DNA from: Clostridiales bacterium
GTDB lineage: Bacteria > Bacillota > Clostridia > Christensenellales > Borkfalkiaceae
Reading direction: 5' to 3'
Assembly (NCBI GenBank): GCA_015069625.1
Contig: SVIE01000004.1
Location: 1 to 48,136, forward strand
Length of the DNA stretch: 48,136 nucleotides
Of this stretch, positions 1 to 8,122 are shown piece after piece (position 1 is the stretch's first letter; every line of letters begins with the position of its first letter). A program made the translations under genes and the position numbers. The notes beneath the pieces were generated by a model that was not told the origin of the DNA, ran no database searches, and saw only the letters and a program-made list of their open reading frames with translations.

Positions 1-153
1 AAACGCTCCGTTTAACACACTGACAAGCAAAAGTGGTTTACCTTGATATTCTTCTTTAAGTTTCTTGCCCATCTTTGCAATTGCTTTTTTAATCTGCTTT
101 TCGCTTATTGCAATTCTTTTAATGTTTTTATTTTTTTCTCTTTTGCTTTTCAT
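1..153 (-). CDS. hpt: Hypoxanthine phosphoribosyltransferase, N-terminal part (cut by window edge)
   Basis: Too short for the ORF track. The reverse frame gives 51 codons, beginning MKSKREKN and reaching GKPLLLVSVLNGAF. That is the first beta strand and loop typical of bacterial hypoxanthine/guanine phosphoribosyltransferases, which salvage purine bases with PRPP in the cytoplasm. The PRPP-binding loop and active site lie outside the window. An AGGAGA ribosome site sits just upstream of the ATG. The gene begins 14 bases after queH, so it is probably the last seen member of the pepE-like/queH/hpt operon. The frame is open to base 1. The family call rests on the N-terminus only. Confidence 0.8.
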   Translation of the reverse strand, partial: MKSKREKNKNIKRIAISEKQIKKAIAKMGKKLKEEYQGKPLLLVSVLNGAF

Positions 154-167
154 CTGTCTTCTCCTGT

Positions 168-776
168 CTAGTTTGTTGATTGCCTTTTTGAAAAAACACA
201 ACCGCAATAGTTTTGACGGTACATATTATTTTCTTTTGATAAGGTTATAGACCTTAAATATCCGCCCCGTTTTTTAAAATCAGACGGTAAAAATTTAACG
301 CCTATTTTATCCCCTTCATCTTTGCCTATTTCGTTTAACTTTTCTGCATTTTTAAGTGGACTTACAGTTAAGGTTGTTGTGAAAAAATCAAATCCGCCAC
401 TCTTTGCATATTCTGCCGTTTTATTTAGCCTTAATCTATAACAGATAAAGCACCTTTCTCCGCCTTCACTTAAATTTTCCATACCTTTAACCGCATAATA
501 AAACTCGGTAGAATTATACGGCTCAATTATAACATTTACGTCAAGTTTATCGCAATATCTCTTTTGTTCTTCCGCCCTTAACTTAAACTCTTCTTCCGTA
601 TCCATGTTAGGATTATAATAGAGAATAGTTAGGTCGAAAAACTCAATTAATCGCTCAATACAAGCGGTGGAACAAGGTGCGCAACAACTGTGCATTAACA
701 ATTTTGGGCGAACACCTTTCTCCTTATATTCTTTTGCGACACGTAGCATTTCAGCGTCGAAATTAGGTTTATTCAT
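168..776 (-). CDS. queH: Epoxyqueuosine reductase QueH
   Basis: A 202-aa protein of the QueH (former DUF208) family, which reduces epoxyqueuosine to queuosine in tRNA, the last step of queuosine synthesis; it is the non-cobalamin alternative to QueG. The family cysteines are visible: HSCCAPCS near residue 30, RCFICYRLRL near 110 and NYCGCVFS near 190. These fit the iron-sulfur cluster and redox cysteines known for QueH. Length is normal. The start ATG overlaps the stop of the upstream peptidase gene by one base (TAATG), suggesting translational coupling. No other queuosine gene is in the window. Confidence 0.93.
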   Translation of the reverse strand: MNKPNFDAEMLRVAKEYKEKGVRPKLLMHSCCAPCSTACIERLIEFFDLTILYYNPNMDTEEEFKLRAEEQKRYCDKLDVNVIIEPYNSTEFYYAVKGMENLSEGGERCFICYRLRLNKTAEYAKSGGFDFFTTTLTVSPLKNAEKLNEIGKDEGDKIGVKFLPSDFKKRGGYLRSITLSKENNMYRQNYCGCVFSKRQSTN

Positions 777-1474
777 TAAATTTCCGCCTTTATCGGCACA
801 CCGTTTTCTTTGGTTATTTTATACGCCTTTCCCCCTGCGCTTATTGATTTAGTTAACTTACCATTAACAAATTCTATTGCGCAATCGTTTTCTACGGCAT
901 AAGCGAGATTAAATTCGCTTTCTGTGAATTTTGGCATAAAATCTTCTTCACGTTCGTTAAAATGCGGACACATAAGCCCTTCAAGTATCCCAAGCCCTTT
1001 TCTTAATGCGTACTCGGAACTTTGCCCACGCATAATTTCATAATCGGTGTACATGTCGGTAAACCAACAAATAGCACCAGCAGACAACCCACAAATGATA
1101 ACGCCACGATTATATGCGTCGATTATCATTTTATCTATCCCCGTTTCTTGCCACTTTTCAAGCATATAAACAGTATCACCGCCACCGATATATATCGCAT
1201 CCGCCTTGTCGATTTTCGCCTTTATATGTTCGGTGTTCATTTCCCCGTACACCATAAGCGCAACTTCTGCTTTAATATCGAAAACGGACGTATAAGTCTT
1301 TCTAAAACTGTTAAAATAAGGCATACTATCGTGAGAAGCAGTACCGATAAAAAGCGCATTTGCTCTGGTATCCCCTGCATGCGCCTTTGCTAAATTTGCG
1401 ACGTATTCATCAATTTTTAAGGTGGTTTTATTTTTAATTTCTCCACCACCGATTGCAATTATTCTCTTTTCCAT
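776..1474 (-). CDS. Peptidase S51 family protein (dipeptidase E-like)
   Basis: A 232-aa cytoplasmic protein of the S51 family (alpha-aspartyl dipeptidase / cyanophycinase fold). The N-terminus has the MEKRIIAIGGGEI strand. DAIYIGGGDTVYML near residue 95 is the family glycine loop. GLSAGAICWF near 130 carries the nucleophile serine elbow, and CPHFNERE near 170 carries the family histidine. The likely role is hydrolysis of Asp-containing dipeptides, but the substrate is not set by the sequence. First gene of a minus-strand group with queH and hpt. No clear promoter was found upstream, where the spacer is filled by the tandem repeat. Confidence 0.85.
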   Translation of the reverse strand: MEKRIIAIGGGEIKNKTTLKIDEYVANLAKAHAGDTRANALFIGTASHDSMPYFNSFRKTYTSVFDIKAEVALMVYGEMNTEHIKAKIDKADAIYIGGGDTVYMLEKWQETGIDKMIIDAYNRGVIICGLSAGAICWFTDMYTDYEIMRGQSSEYALRKGLGILEGLMCPHFNEREEDFMPKFTESEFNLAYAVENDCAIEFVNGKLTKSISAGGKAYKITKENGVPIKAEI

Positions 1475-1533
1475 TTCTAGTTATTATTCTCGTAAAAAGT
1501 CTATTGTAAAATCAAAGCTCAACAACCTTGCAA

Positions 1534-1656
1534 ATTAAAGGTTTAGAAACGAGCAATACAAGGCTCGTGAAGTGTTTTGGATGAGATAAACCTTTTTGGT
1601 TATCGAAGTCAAAACACGAAACAGTTAACGTAGCCAAACGCAGTTTATAAGCCATC
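1534..1656. repeat. Dispersed structured repeat, copy 1 (tandem pair)
   Basis: About 123 bp, followed at once by copy 2. It has the AAAGGTTTAGAAACGAG left end, a small CGAGC/GCTCG hairpin around ACAAGG, a larger nested hairpin (GTGTTTTG/CAAAACAC outside, ATAAACC-TTTTT-GGTTAT inside), and the right end ending GTTTATAAGCC. The same plan recurs in copy 2 with different paired bases. Related ends occur at 35939 and 38123. It lies in the spacer between the peptidase gene and cpsB. Confidence 0.75.
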
Positions 1657-1783
1657 AATTAAAGGTTTAGAAACGAGTTAGGCTAGGCTCGCAAAAGGTT
1701 TTGGATGAAATTGACCTTTTTGGTCATTGAAGTCAAAACCTTTTTGCAGTAACGACGCATAACGAAGTTTATAAGCCTTTAAT
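1657..1783. repeat. Dispersed structured repeat, copy 2, overlapping the cpsB stop
   Basis: About 127 bp. ATTAAAGG at the left end pairs with CCTTTAAT at the right. The inner hairpin is AAAAGGTTTTG/CAAAACCTTTT, enclosing TGACC-TTTTT-GGTCA. The right end covers the last codons and the stop of cpsB, so the repeat may have replaced the original 3' end of that gene. Confidence 0.75.
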
Positions 1784-2464
1784 CACTTTTTTGGCGTTTA
1801 TTTTGAATAACACTTCCGCTGCCGGAAGCCCAAATTTCTTTTCAACGTAATTGTATGCTTTTAATAGGTTGTTGGCTCTGCCATAGTGCACGTCGCTTGC
1901 GATAAAATCAGCAAAACCGCCTTTAATAAGCCTTTTAGCGAATTTCTTATTTTTTCTAGCACTTTTACCAACAAGCGCACCAGCGTTAACCTGTATGTAA
2001 CCGCCTTCAACTTTTATTTCATACGCAATATCTTCCGTCGCATAATGATACCTTTCAAGGTGAGCAACTATCGGAATATACCCGCTATTACGCAGTTCAT
2101 AAACCATCTCAACTATTTCGCATTTTTTAACAAAATCGAACTCGATAAGCACCCACTTACTATCGTTAACAGTTAGTATTTCGCCATCACGAAGAAGACC
2201 TTTAACGTCTTTTCCTTCTACTGCAATTTCTTGTCCCAAATGAAGATTAACGTTCATTCCTTTTTCTTTGGCTTTTAATTTAAAATCTTCAAAAACTGCT
2301 TTCGTTTCTTCTGCACTTTTTATGTGCGGGGCACGAAAATGAGGCGTACAAACAACGTCTGTTACGCCCATTTTTTCTTCTTCTTGAAGCAGATATAAAG
2401 ATTTGTCAATTGAATCGCTTCCGTCATCTAAAAAGGGAAGGATATGCGTGTGGATATCAATCAT
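1769..2464 (-). CDS. cpsB: CpsB/YwqE-type protein-tyrosine phosphatase (PHP family)
   Basis: A 231-aa metal-dependent phosphotyrosine phosphatase of the PHP superfamily that removes phosphate from BY-kinases and their targets. Metal motifs are visible: IDIHTHILPFLDDGSDS at the N-terminus, CTPHFRAPH near residue 40, VAHLERYH near 135 and ASDVHYGR near 190. It begins 3 bases after the cpsD kinase gene, so the pair is cotranscribed. No Wzz-type adaptor or capsule glycosyltransferase is adjacent, so the polysaccharide link is by family only. The last codons (IKGL and stop) lie inside repeat copy 2, so the natural C-terminus may have been changed. Confidence 0.92.
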   Translation of the reverse strand: MIDIHTHILPFLDDGSDSIDKSLYLLQEEEKMGVTDVVCTPHFRAPHIKSAEETKAVFEDFKLKAKEKGMNVNLHLGQEIAVEGKDVKGLLRDGEILTVNDSKWVLIEFDFVKKCEIVEMVYELRNSGYIPIVAHLERYHYATEDIAYEIKVEGGYIQVNAGALVGKSARKNKKFAKRLIKGGFADFIASDVHYGRANNLLKAYNYVEKKFGLPAAEVLFKINAKKVIKGL

Positions 2465-2467
2465 AAA

Positions 2468-3319
2468 TTATTCTTCTTTGCCGATTTCAACGTCATGCGT
2501 ATCATCATCAGCACCCGTATTTACTTCCGAAAGCGCTTGTTCTAATTTTTCATTAGATTTAGTTTCTTTAACTTCTTCATCTTCGATATACGCTTGATAA
2601 TAACTCTTTCCGTAATAGCCCTTGCCGTAATAATCATATCCCCTATCTTTTTTACGGTCGTACATTGAGAATACAGTACCTAAAAGATTTGCACCGTTTT
2701 TCTTTAATTCCTTAACGGCATCAGAAACTTGATTTCTTGTGGTTGAACCATATGCAACTAAGAATAATACCCCGTCGGATACTTGTGAAATATGAATATA
2801 ATCGGAAACTTGTAAAACAGGAGCGCAGTCTAAAATAACGTAATCGTATCTATCACGAAGTTCACCGATAAATTTTTTGAATTTCTCAGAAACGAGAACT
2901 AAGGACGAGTTGTAAATCTTTGCACCCCTAGTAACAACGTCAACGTTTTTATACTTTGACGTTTTAATGATTTGCTCTAACGTTTGTTCCCCGAGCATAT
3001 ATTCGGAAATACCGTTATCAATGGTTAAACCAAGTCTTTGCTGAACACGTGGTTTTCTAAAATCAAGGTCAACAACGACAACTTTTTTATCGGTTAATCC
3101 TAAACTTACCGCTAAGTTGCACGCAACCGTGGTTTTACCTTCATGCGAAACGGATGATTCGATTTGAATAACTTTGTTCTTGCCGTCTGCGTTAATATAC
3201 AAGATATTGTCCTTTAATCTATTGTATCCATCTGCCTTGCTAGACATTGAATTCTCTTTAACGACAATACGGTCTTCTCCTTCGTTTAATCTTTTCTTGC
3301 GTTTCTTGAAAAATAACAT
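2468..3319 (-). CDS. cpsD: CpsD/CapB family tyrosine-protein kinase (BY-kinase)
   Basis: A 283-aa cytoplasmic bacterial tyrosine kinase. The Walker A loop is SVSHEGKTT near residue 60, Walker A' is VVVVDLDFRKPR, and Walker B is YDYVILDCAPVLQ near 160. The C-terminal region has eight tyrosines within about 17 residues (GYDYYGKGYYGKSYY), the autophosphorylation cluster of this family, followed by an acidic tail. It normally controls exopolysaccharide polymerisation with a membrane activator of Wzz type, which is not in this window. First gene of the pair with cpsB. A promoter lies at 3362-3390, and a GCGCACGTGCGC palindrome sits in the leader. Confidence 0.93.
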   Translation of the reverse strand: MLFFKKRKKRLNEGEDRIVVKENSMSSKADGYNRLKDNILYINADGKNKVIQIESSVSHEGKTTVACNLAVSLGLTDKKVVVVDLDFRKPRVQQRLGLTIDNGISEYMLGEQTLEQIIKTSKYKNVDVVTRGAKIYNSSLVLVSEKFKKFIGELRDRYDYVILDCAPVLQVSDYIHISQVSDGVLFLVAYGSTTRNQVSDAVKELKKNGANLLGTVFSMYDRKKDRGYDYYGKGYYGKSYYQAYIEDEEVKETKSNEKLEQALSEVNTGADDDTHDVEIGKEE

Positions 3320-3332
3320 TTCTTGCTCCCGT

Positions 3333-3344
3333 GCGCACGTGCGC
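3333..3344. promoter_or_regulatory. Palindrome in the cpsD leader
   Basis: GCGCACGTGCGC is a perfect 12-bp inverted repeat between the likely transcription start and the GGGAG ribosome site of cpsD. It could be an operator or a small RNA hairpin. It stands out against an AT-rich leader. Confidence 0.4.
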
Positions 3345-3361
3345 TATATTTAATCTATGTT

Positions 3362-3390
3362 ATTATACAATATAAAACTTCCTTTTGCAA
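3362..3390 (-). promoter_or_regulatory. Sigma-A promoter of cpsD-cpsB
   Basis: On the minus strand TTGCAA, 17 bases, then TATAAT. The expected start is near 3355, giving a leader of about 36 bases. Confidence 0.65.
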
Positions 3391-3399
3391 GCACTTTAT

Positions 3400-3430
3400 A
3401 AAAAAATATGAGACGTACAAGCCGTCTCAT
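3400..3430 (-). terminator. Terminator after the ferritin-like gene
   Basis: Stem ATGAGACG/CGTCTCAT with a 7-base loop, followed on the minus strand by ATATTTTTTTAT. It lies 20 bases past the stop of the ferritin-like gene. Confidence 0.8.
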
Positions 3431-3449
3431 CTAAATTATAATTTCAATT

Positions 3450-3944
3450 TTACAACTTTTCAAGCATATTTTTTAATGCCAAAATATGCAATTCTTCATC
3501 CATTTTTATTCGAGTTAATATAGCGGAAACGTCAGAATCACCAACTGCTAGAATTACGTCGGAATAACTTTTAACCGCCTTTATTTCCCCTGCGATATCA
3601 TCTAAAATCATGCGCTTAGGCGTGTGAGTGTAACTTACGGAACTTGCAGAATAAAAATCTGCCGTACGAGTGTTATAATAGGCGGGATTAGAGCCTAGTT
3701 GCATTAACAATTCTCCTAGAATATTAAGGTGAATCATCTCTGCAATCGCTATGGATTCTAAAAGGTCCTTTATTTCTTTTTCACTTTCTTTGTTAAAATA
3801 AAAGCCATGGTAAACATATTGTAAAATGGCGTTAAGTTCCCCTTCTCCCCCAGAATATAACGGATATATTAAAGCGGAAATTCGTCTGTTGTTTTCCACG
3901 TTTTTTATGGATGGATATGGCAAATCTACTGTTAACGGTTTCAT
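3450..3944 (-). CDS. Ferritin-like / manganese-catalase-like protein
   Basis: A 164-aa all-helical protein with spaced carboxylate and histidine ligands: GEGELNAILQYVYH near residue 32, AIAEMIHLNILGELL near 66, GEIKAVKSY near 118 and DEELHILALKNML near 150. This is the four-helix di-metal pattern of the ferritin-like superfamily; the order of motifs recalls clostridial CotJC/manganese catalase relatives. The likely role is metal storage or peroxide handling in the cytoplasm, but catalytic activity is not shown. It follows the membrane protein gene by 63 bases on the same strand and is followed by a terminator. The exact subfamily is uncertain. Confidence 0.7.
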   Translation of the reverse strand: MKPLTVDLPYPSIKNVENNRRISALIYPLYSGGEGELNAILQYVYHGFYFNKESEKEIKDLLESIAIAEMIHLNILGELLMQLGSNPAYYNTRTADFYSASSVSYTHTPKRMILDDIAGEIKAVKSYSDVILAVGDSDVSAILTRIKMDEELHILALKNMLEKL

Positions 3945-4007
3945 TTATACCCCCTTTGGTTGCACCATTTTTATGGTATGAAATTTTAACCGTTATTGTT
4001 AAAGTAA

Positions 4008-4673
4008 TTACACCCCGTACTTTGCCATAATTTTTAATAGGCAATTTAATCCGTCGTTTAGCCGTGATTTTATTTCCCCTTCTTCTCCTCGTTTTTCTGC
4101 ATCAAAAAGAGCAATTTCTAATTCCCTTACCGCTTGCCTATCGGTAACGGAAAGTTCAAATCCATTTAACCTATTGATGACGCTTTTCACGTGTGAAAAA
4201 TCTATTTGTGTCTGTCGTTTTTCTTCCTTTTCTTCCACACATTTTAATATTTTTGCGCTATTTGGTAACGACAAATTATCTGCTTGCTCTTGCGCTTTTA
4301 TCTGCTTATCTATTCCACGGATAAACTGATACGCTTGTTCGTTTTTATCTTCGGATTTTTCCGTTTTACATATAAATACCACGGAAACAGGCACGCTTAA
4401 TAACGCATTTATGGAGAGAGTGGAAAAAACGTAAACTACTCTTTCGGTAGCGGTAATCGACGGATTTGAAAACACTAACGCAAAGGAAAACAACATAAAA
4501 AAGACCGCTATCCCCGTCGATACGAAAAGACCTGTTTTTTCCGCCTTATTGCCTAGTTTAAGACATATTAAGATTATGCCGTTTAACGCTATTAAGCCGT
4601 TAAAAAGCAAGAATATCCCACCAACTTTTAACGGCTCGCTTATACTTTGGAAAAAATGCAAAAAACCCTCCAT
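4008..4673 (-). CDS. Unknown membrane protein, three N-terminal helices
   Basis: A 221-aa protein I do not recognise. Three hydrophobic segments are seen at about residues 17-42, 48-70 and 79-104. A charged, glutamine- and glutamate-rich cytoplasmic half follows that may form a coiled coil. The start is supported by AGGAGG seven bases upstream of the ATG. It lies between addA and the ferritin-like gene, all on the minus strand. No catalytic motif was seen. Confidence 0.65.
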   Translation of the reverse strand: MEGFLHFFQSISEPLKVGGIFLLFNGLIALNGIILICLKLGNKAEKTGLFVSTGIAVFFMLFSFALVFSNPSITATERVVYVFSTLSINALLSVPVSVVFICKTEKSEDKNEQAYQFIRGIDKQIKAQEQADNLSLPNSAKILKCVEEKEEKRQTQIDFSHVKSVINRLNGFELSVTDRQAVRELEIALFDAEKRGEEGEIKSRLNDGLNCLLKIMAKYGV

Positions 4674-4765
4674 CGTTGCCTCCTAAAATGACATTTTAGC
4701 ACGTCTGTTTAGAAATTATTTGCAACTTTTAAGGGTTTTTTTGTGCTTTTTGTTTGTTTTATACG

Positions 4766-7700
4766 CTATTTTATGGTTACTACTTCTCCTGTTAATAGGC
4801 TAACCACTTTCTTTTCCGTAACGGTTAAACCTAGGATTTTTTCCACCGCATACGCATACATATTTAATTGCGGGGAATAGGTTTTTTCTAATTCATCTCG
4901 GCTTTTAGACGAATACTTATAATCTATTATTGTGGCAGTTTTTTCATCAATTGCAAGAAGGTCGATTATACCTTGCACCAGCACTTCGCTATCCGTGTTC
5001 GTGCCGAACAGCATCTTTGCAGGCATATTCATTATAAAGGCTTTTTCCCTGTATAACGTTTTACCTTTTAGGCTTTCTATAAACGCTTGATTTATTGCAC
5101 TTTGTATTTTATCAAGATTTAATTTCTGAACGCTTTCTTTTTCTAAAATTCCTTCGTCTATTAGTCTTCTAGCACATCCCTTAACCGTTTCTTTCCCAAA
5201 GAAATCAAAGCACTCTAAAATCTTATGCGCCGTCGTGCCGTCTTCAGTAGATTGTGAACTATCCTTAAACATCTCGTGCACGGGAAAATAATCTTCTTCG
5301 TACACTTTTTTCGTAGCTTCGGTTACGCTACTTTTTAATGGCAAGTCAACGTCTGCTTGATGTGGATAATCAAACGTTAACGTTTTAGTTAACATGTTAA
5401 CGTCCCCTTCTTCCGCCTTGCCCACAACCACCTTTCTTACGGGCGCAATTTGTTCAGATAACCCTTTTTCTTGTGGCAACGCAGAAACTTCTAGCATGTC
5501 TGGGGGAAAGAAATATAAAAAGCTATTCGGTTTTATCTCTTCGCCATCCGCCTTTACGTTGAATACTAGATGCATAGAATAGGTTGCACGAGTCATAGCA
5601 ACGTATAATAGACGCATCTGTTCTTTTAGTTTTTCTTTCTGCTTATTTCTTAATACAATTTTTCTTATTAGCGTTTCTTTGTGCGTGCGTTCCCCATCTA
5701 TAAAAAATTTAGTTATAAGCCCAAAATTTCTATCAAATAAAATCGTTCCCGTTTCGTCCTTGGTTGAAAAAGGAGTGTCAAGTGCAAAGTTTATAACCAC
5801 AGGGAATTCTAAACCCTTAGACTTATGCATAGTCATAATTTGCACGGCGTTCTTGTTTGCCGAGCACTCTTCCATTACTTCCGTCAATGAAAGTTTTTTA
5901 ATTAGTTCACGCAAGGAAATTTCCGCACCTGCTTTATATACGTAATTCAAAAAAGCGGTTATTCTTTCCACTTTTTCGCTTCCGTAACCATCTGCGTAAA
6001 AATGCGCAACGTAATCACAATCGGATACAAGTTTTTCCACCGTTTCCCCTGCTGAAAGGAAATCAGAAAGCGCACGGAAGGAAGTGAATTTTTTATGAAA
6101 ATTTTTCAACTTTTCACCAAGTTTATCATCTAAATGCTCTAAGCAATATTCGTATGCTTGGTAAAAATATTCCGGTTCTTCTTCCATGTTCTTTTTTGCA
6201 AAAGAAGATATCTTAAATAAGTCTTCATCAGTAAAATTACCAACGGGGCTTAAAAGCGTTGTGGCGAGCGGAATATCTTGCTTCATGCAATCTATCGCTT
6301 TTAATACGCCAACAAGCATGATGATCTCGGGATATTCTAAAACGTTTTCTTCCGCTGACGTGGTTATCGGAATACCACGCTTTACAAGTCCTTTTATAAG
6401 CGCTTTAACTTTCGTTGAAGATTTACTTACTAAAATTACAATGTCTTTGTACGTTATAGGAAGAACCTTATCTTCTTTTACGTTATAGTAGGTACTTTGC
6501 AGTTCCTTTTCTATTATGTTAACAACTTCGGATACTACTTCCTGCTCGTCTTCGCTTTGCCTTTCTTTATTGTATTCATTAAGCACGTTGTATATCCTAG
6601 GGTCTTCCACGTCGTTCTGTCGTGCCCTACCCTGCGACGTTATAGCACTTACGCTAAACCTTCCTTGCTGGTCTTCGGGGAACAATCCACCGTATACTAA
6701 ACTAGCGTCTTTTTGATAATTCAAACCGTAATCGTCTTCGGTCATACAGTAGTTGAACACCTTGTTGACGGCGTCAATTATCGCCTTTGCAGAACGGAAG
6801 TTATCGTTCAACCTTTCAGTTGTTTTTCCTTCTGCTTCTAAGCGTTTTTTCTTTTCGGTAAAGAATTCTGAACGGCAACCACGGAAGGCGTAAATACTCT
6901 GCTTATCGTCCCCTACGGTAAACACGTTATCTCTACCTAAAAGAGAAATTATTTTTTCTTGAATAGCGTTTACGTCCTGATACTCGTCAACAAAGATAAA
7001 ATCGTATTTTTCACTTACCAACTTTCTAATGCTTTCATCTTGCAATAATTTTAACGCAAAACTTTGAAGGTCGGAAAAGTCTAAAAGATTTTCTTCTTCT
7101 TTGATTTGTGCATAGTTTTTCTTAAACGTCTTAACAAGTTCAACGAATATTTCCGTGTGTTCTTTTAACGCTACTCTCTCATTTAGATATTCTTGATAAC
7201 TGCTTTCAGGTGGACAGTAACCACTTAAAAGTTCAATAGTACTTTTAAGAAATTTTGCTACCGTTTCTCGCAATTCGGGATTGTTTTTTTCTCCCCTGTT
7301 GCCAAGTTTATAGTTGCCTATTGTACTTAATTCAAAAATATTACCCGTCGTAACTATGCCCGTTAGCAACGTCTTTAAGCTTACAACAGCCGATGCAAGT
7401 TTAGGTTTGTTTTCGTTTGTTGCTTGCCCTATTAAACTTTCCGCTTCGATAAGCCTTGGCTTAATTAAATCTATAATTTCTTTTTTTGTCTTTTCAAATA
7501 GTGCAATATAATTGTCTTCATCATACAGTTCTACCGACTTATCTAATAAATAATTGAAATCGTCTTCTTCTGCGAAAAAAACATACGCCTTTAATACTTT
7601 TTCCCTAAGTGAATTATCGCTACGTCTTGTTCCTTCCCTGTCAACAAGTTGTAAAAAGCGTTTATCTTTTTCGCCATAATACTTGTTAAAAGTTTTACGC

Positions 7701-8122
7701 ATAGCAAGCTCGGTCATCTCCGCTTTGTCTTCATCAGATAAAACTTGATAATCGGGAGATATACCAACGTTATAAAAGTATGCACGTAATAGTTTGGAAC
7801 AAAATGAGTGTATAGTTCCTACGTCTGCCGTATCGACTTGTGGAATTTGCTTTGCAATATATACGTCCCCTGTCTTTCCCGCTTGTTCTATTAACGCTTT
7901 TTTAAGTTTTTCTTTCATTTCAAGCGCAGCGGCTTCGGTGTAAGTGGTGGCTAAAATCCTATCAACAGTCGTCTTCTTTTCTAAAATAAGACGCACTATT
8001 CGGCTTATCATTACGTGTGTTTTTCCACTACCGGCAGATGCGGAAACGAGTATATCCCCTTTATCGTGCTTTACAACACGGAGTTGAGATTCAGTTAAAG
8101 TCGGCTTTCGTTTTTCACTCAT
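4766..8122 (-). CDS. addA: AddA helicase/nuclease subunit
   Basis: An 1118-aa UvrD-like superfamily 1 helicase fused to a C-terminal PD-(D/E)XK nuclease. With AddB it processes double-strand breaks for RecA loading (the Firmicute counterpart of RecBCD). Walker A is SASAGSGKTHVM near residue 27, motif II is FIFVDEYQDVN near 380, motif III is VGDDKQSIYAFRG, and motif VI is LLYVAMTRA near 835. The nuclease shows TTAHKILECFDFF near 970, then GIIDLLAIDEKTATIIDYKYS near 1060. All motifs appear intact and the length fits B. subtilis AddA. The start overlaps the end of addB by 8 bases, which points to coupling. Confidence 0.96.
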   Translation of the reverse strand: MSEKRKPTLTESQLRVVKHDKGDILVSASAGSGKTHVMISRIVRLILEKKTTVDRILATTYTEAAALEMKEKLKKALIEQAGKTGDVYIAKQIPQVDTADVGTIHSFCSKLLRAYFYNVGISPDYQVLSDEDKAEMTELAMRKTFNKYYGEKDKRFLQLVDREGTRRSDNSLREKVLKAYVFFAEEDDFNYLLDKSVELYDEDNYIALFEKTKKEIIDLIKPRLIEAESLIGQATNENKPKLASAVVSLKTLLTGIVTTGNIFELSTIGNYKLGNRGEKNNPELRETVAKFLKSTIELLSGYCPPESSYQEYLNERVALKEHTEIFVELVKTFKKNYAQIKEEENLLDFSDLQSFALKLLQDESIRKLVSEKYDFIFVDEYQDVNAIQEKIISLLGRDNVFTVGDDKQSIYAFRGCRSEFFTEKKKRLEAEGKTTERLNDNFRSAKAIIDAVNKVFNYCMTEDDYGLNYQKDASLVYGGLFPEDQQGRFSVSAITSQGRARQNDVEDPRIYNVLNEYNKERQSEDEQEVVSEVVNIIEKELQSTYYNVKEDKVLPITYKDIVILVSKSSTKVKALIKGLVKRGIPITTSAEENVLEYPEIIMLVGVLKAIDCMKQDIPLATTLLSPVGNFTDEDLFKISSFAKKNMEEEPEYFYQAYEYCLEHLDDKLGEKLKNFHKKFTSFRALSDFLSAGETVEKLVSDCDYVAHFYADGYGSEKVERITAFLNYVYKAGAEISLRELIKKLSLTEVMEECSANKNAVQIMTMHKSKGLEFPVVINFALDTPFSTKDETGTILFDRNFGLITKFFIDGERTHKETLIRKIVLRNKQKEKLKEQMRLLYVAMTRATYSMHLVFNVKADGEEIKPNSFLYFFPPDMLEVSALPQEKGLSEQIAPVRKVVVGKAEEGDVNMLTKTLTFDYPHQADVDLPLKSSVTEATKKVYEEDYFPVHEMFKDSSQSTEDGTTAHKILECFDFFGKETVKGCARRLIDEGILEKESVQKLNLDKIQSAINQAFIESLKGKTLYREKAFIMNMPAKMLFGTNTDSEVLVQGIIDLLAIDEKTATIIDYKYSSKSRDELEKTYSPQLNMYAYAVEKILGLTVTEKKVVSLLTGEVVTIK

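Noticed and set aside
1534-1783. Tandem repeats as integron attC sites or a CRISPR array
   Set aside because: Only two units about 123 bp apart, with no short identical repeats separated by unique spacers. There is no integrase or cas gene, and neighbours are ordinary chromosomal genes.
3832-4044. 70-aa minus ORF between the ferritin-like and membrane protein genes
   Set aside because: It overlaps two better genes in another frame, has no ribosome site, and its composition is not protein-like.
4683-4760. Possible addA/membrane-gene terminator near AGCAC...GTGCTTTTTG
   Set aside because: The arms are only five bases and about 45 bases apart, so a stable terminator is unlikely.
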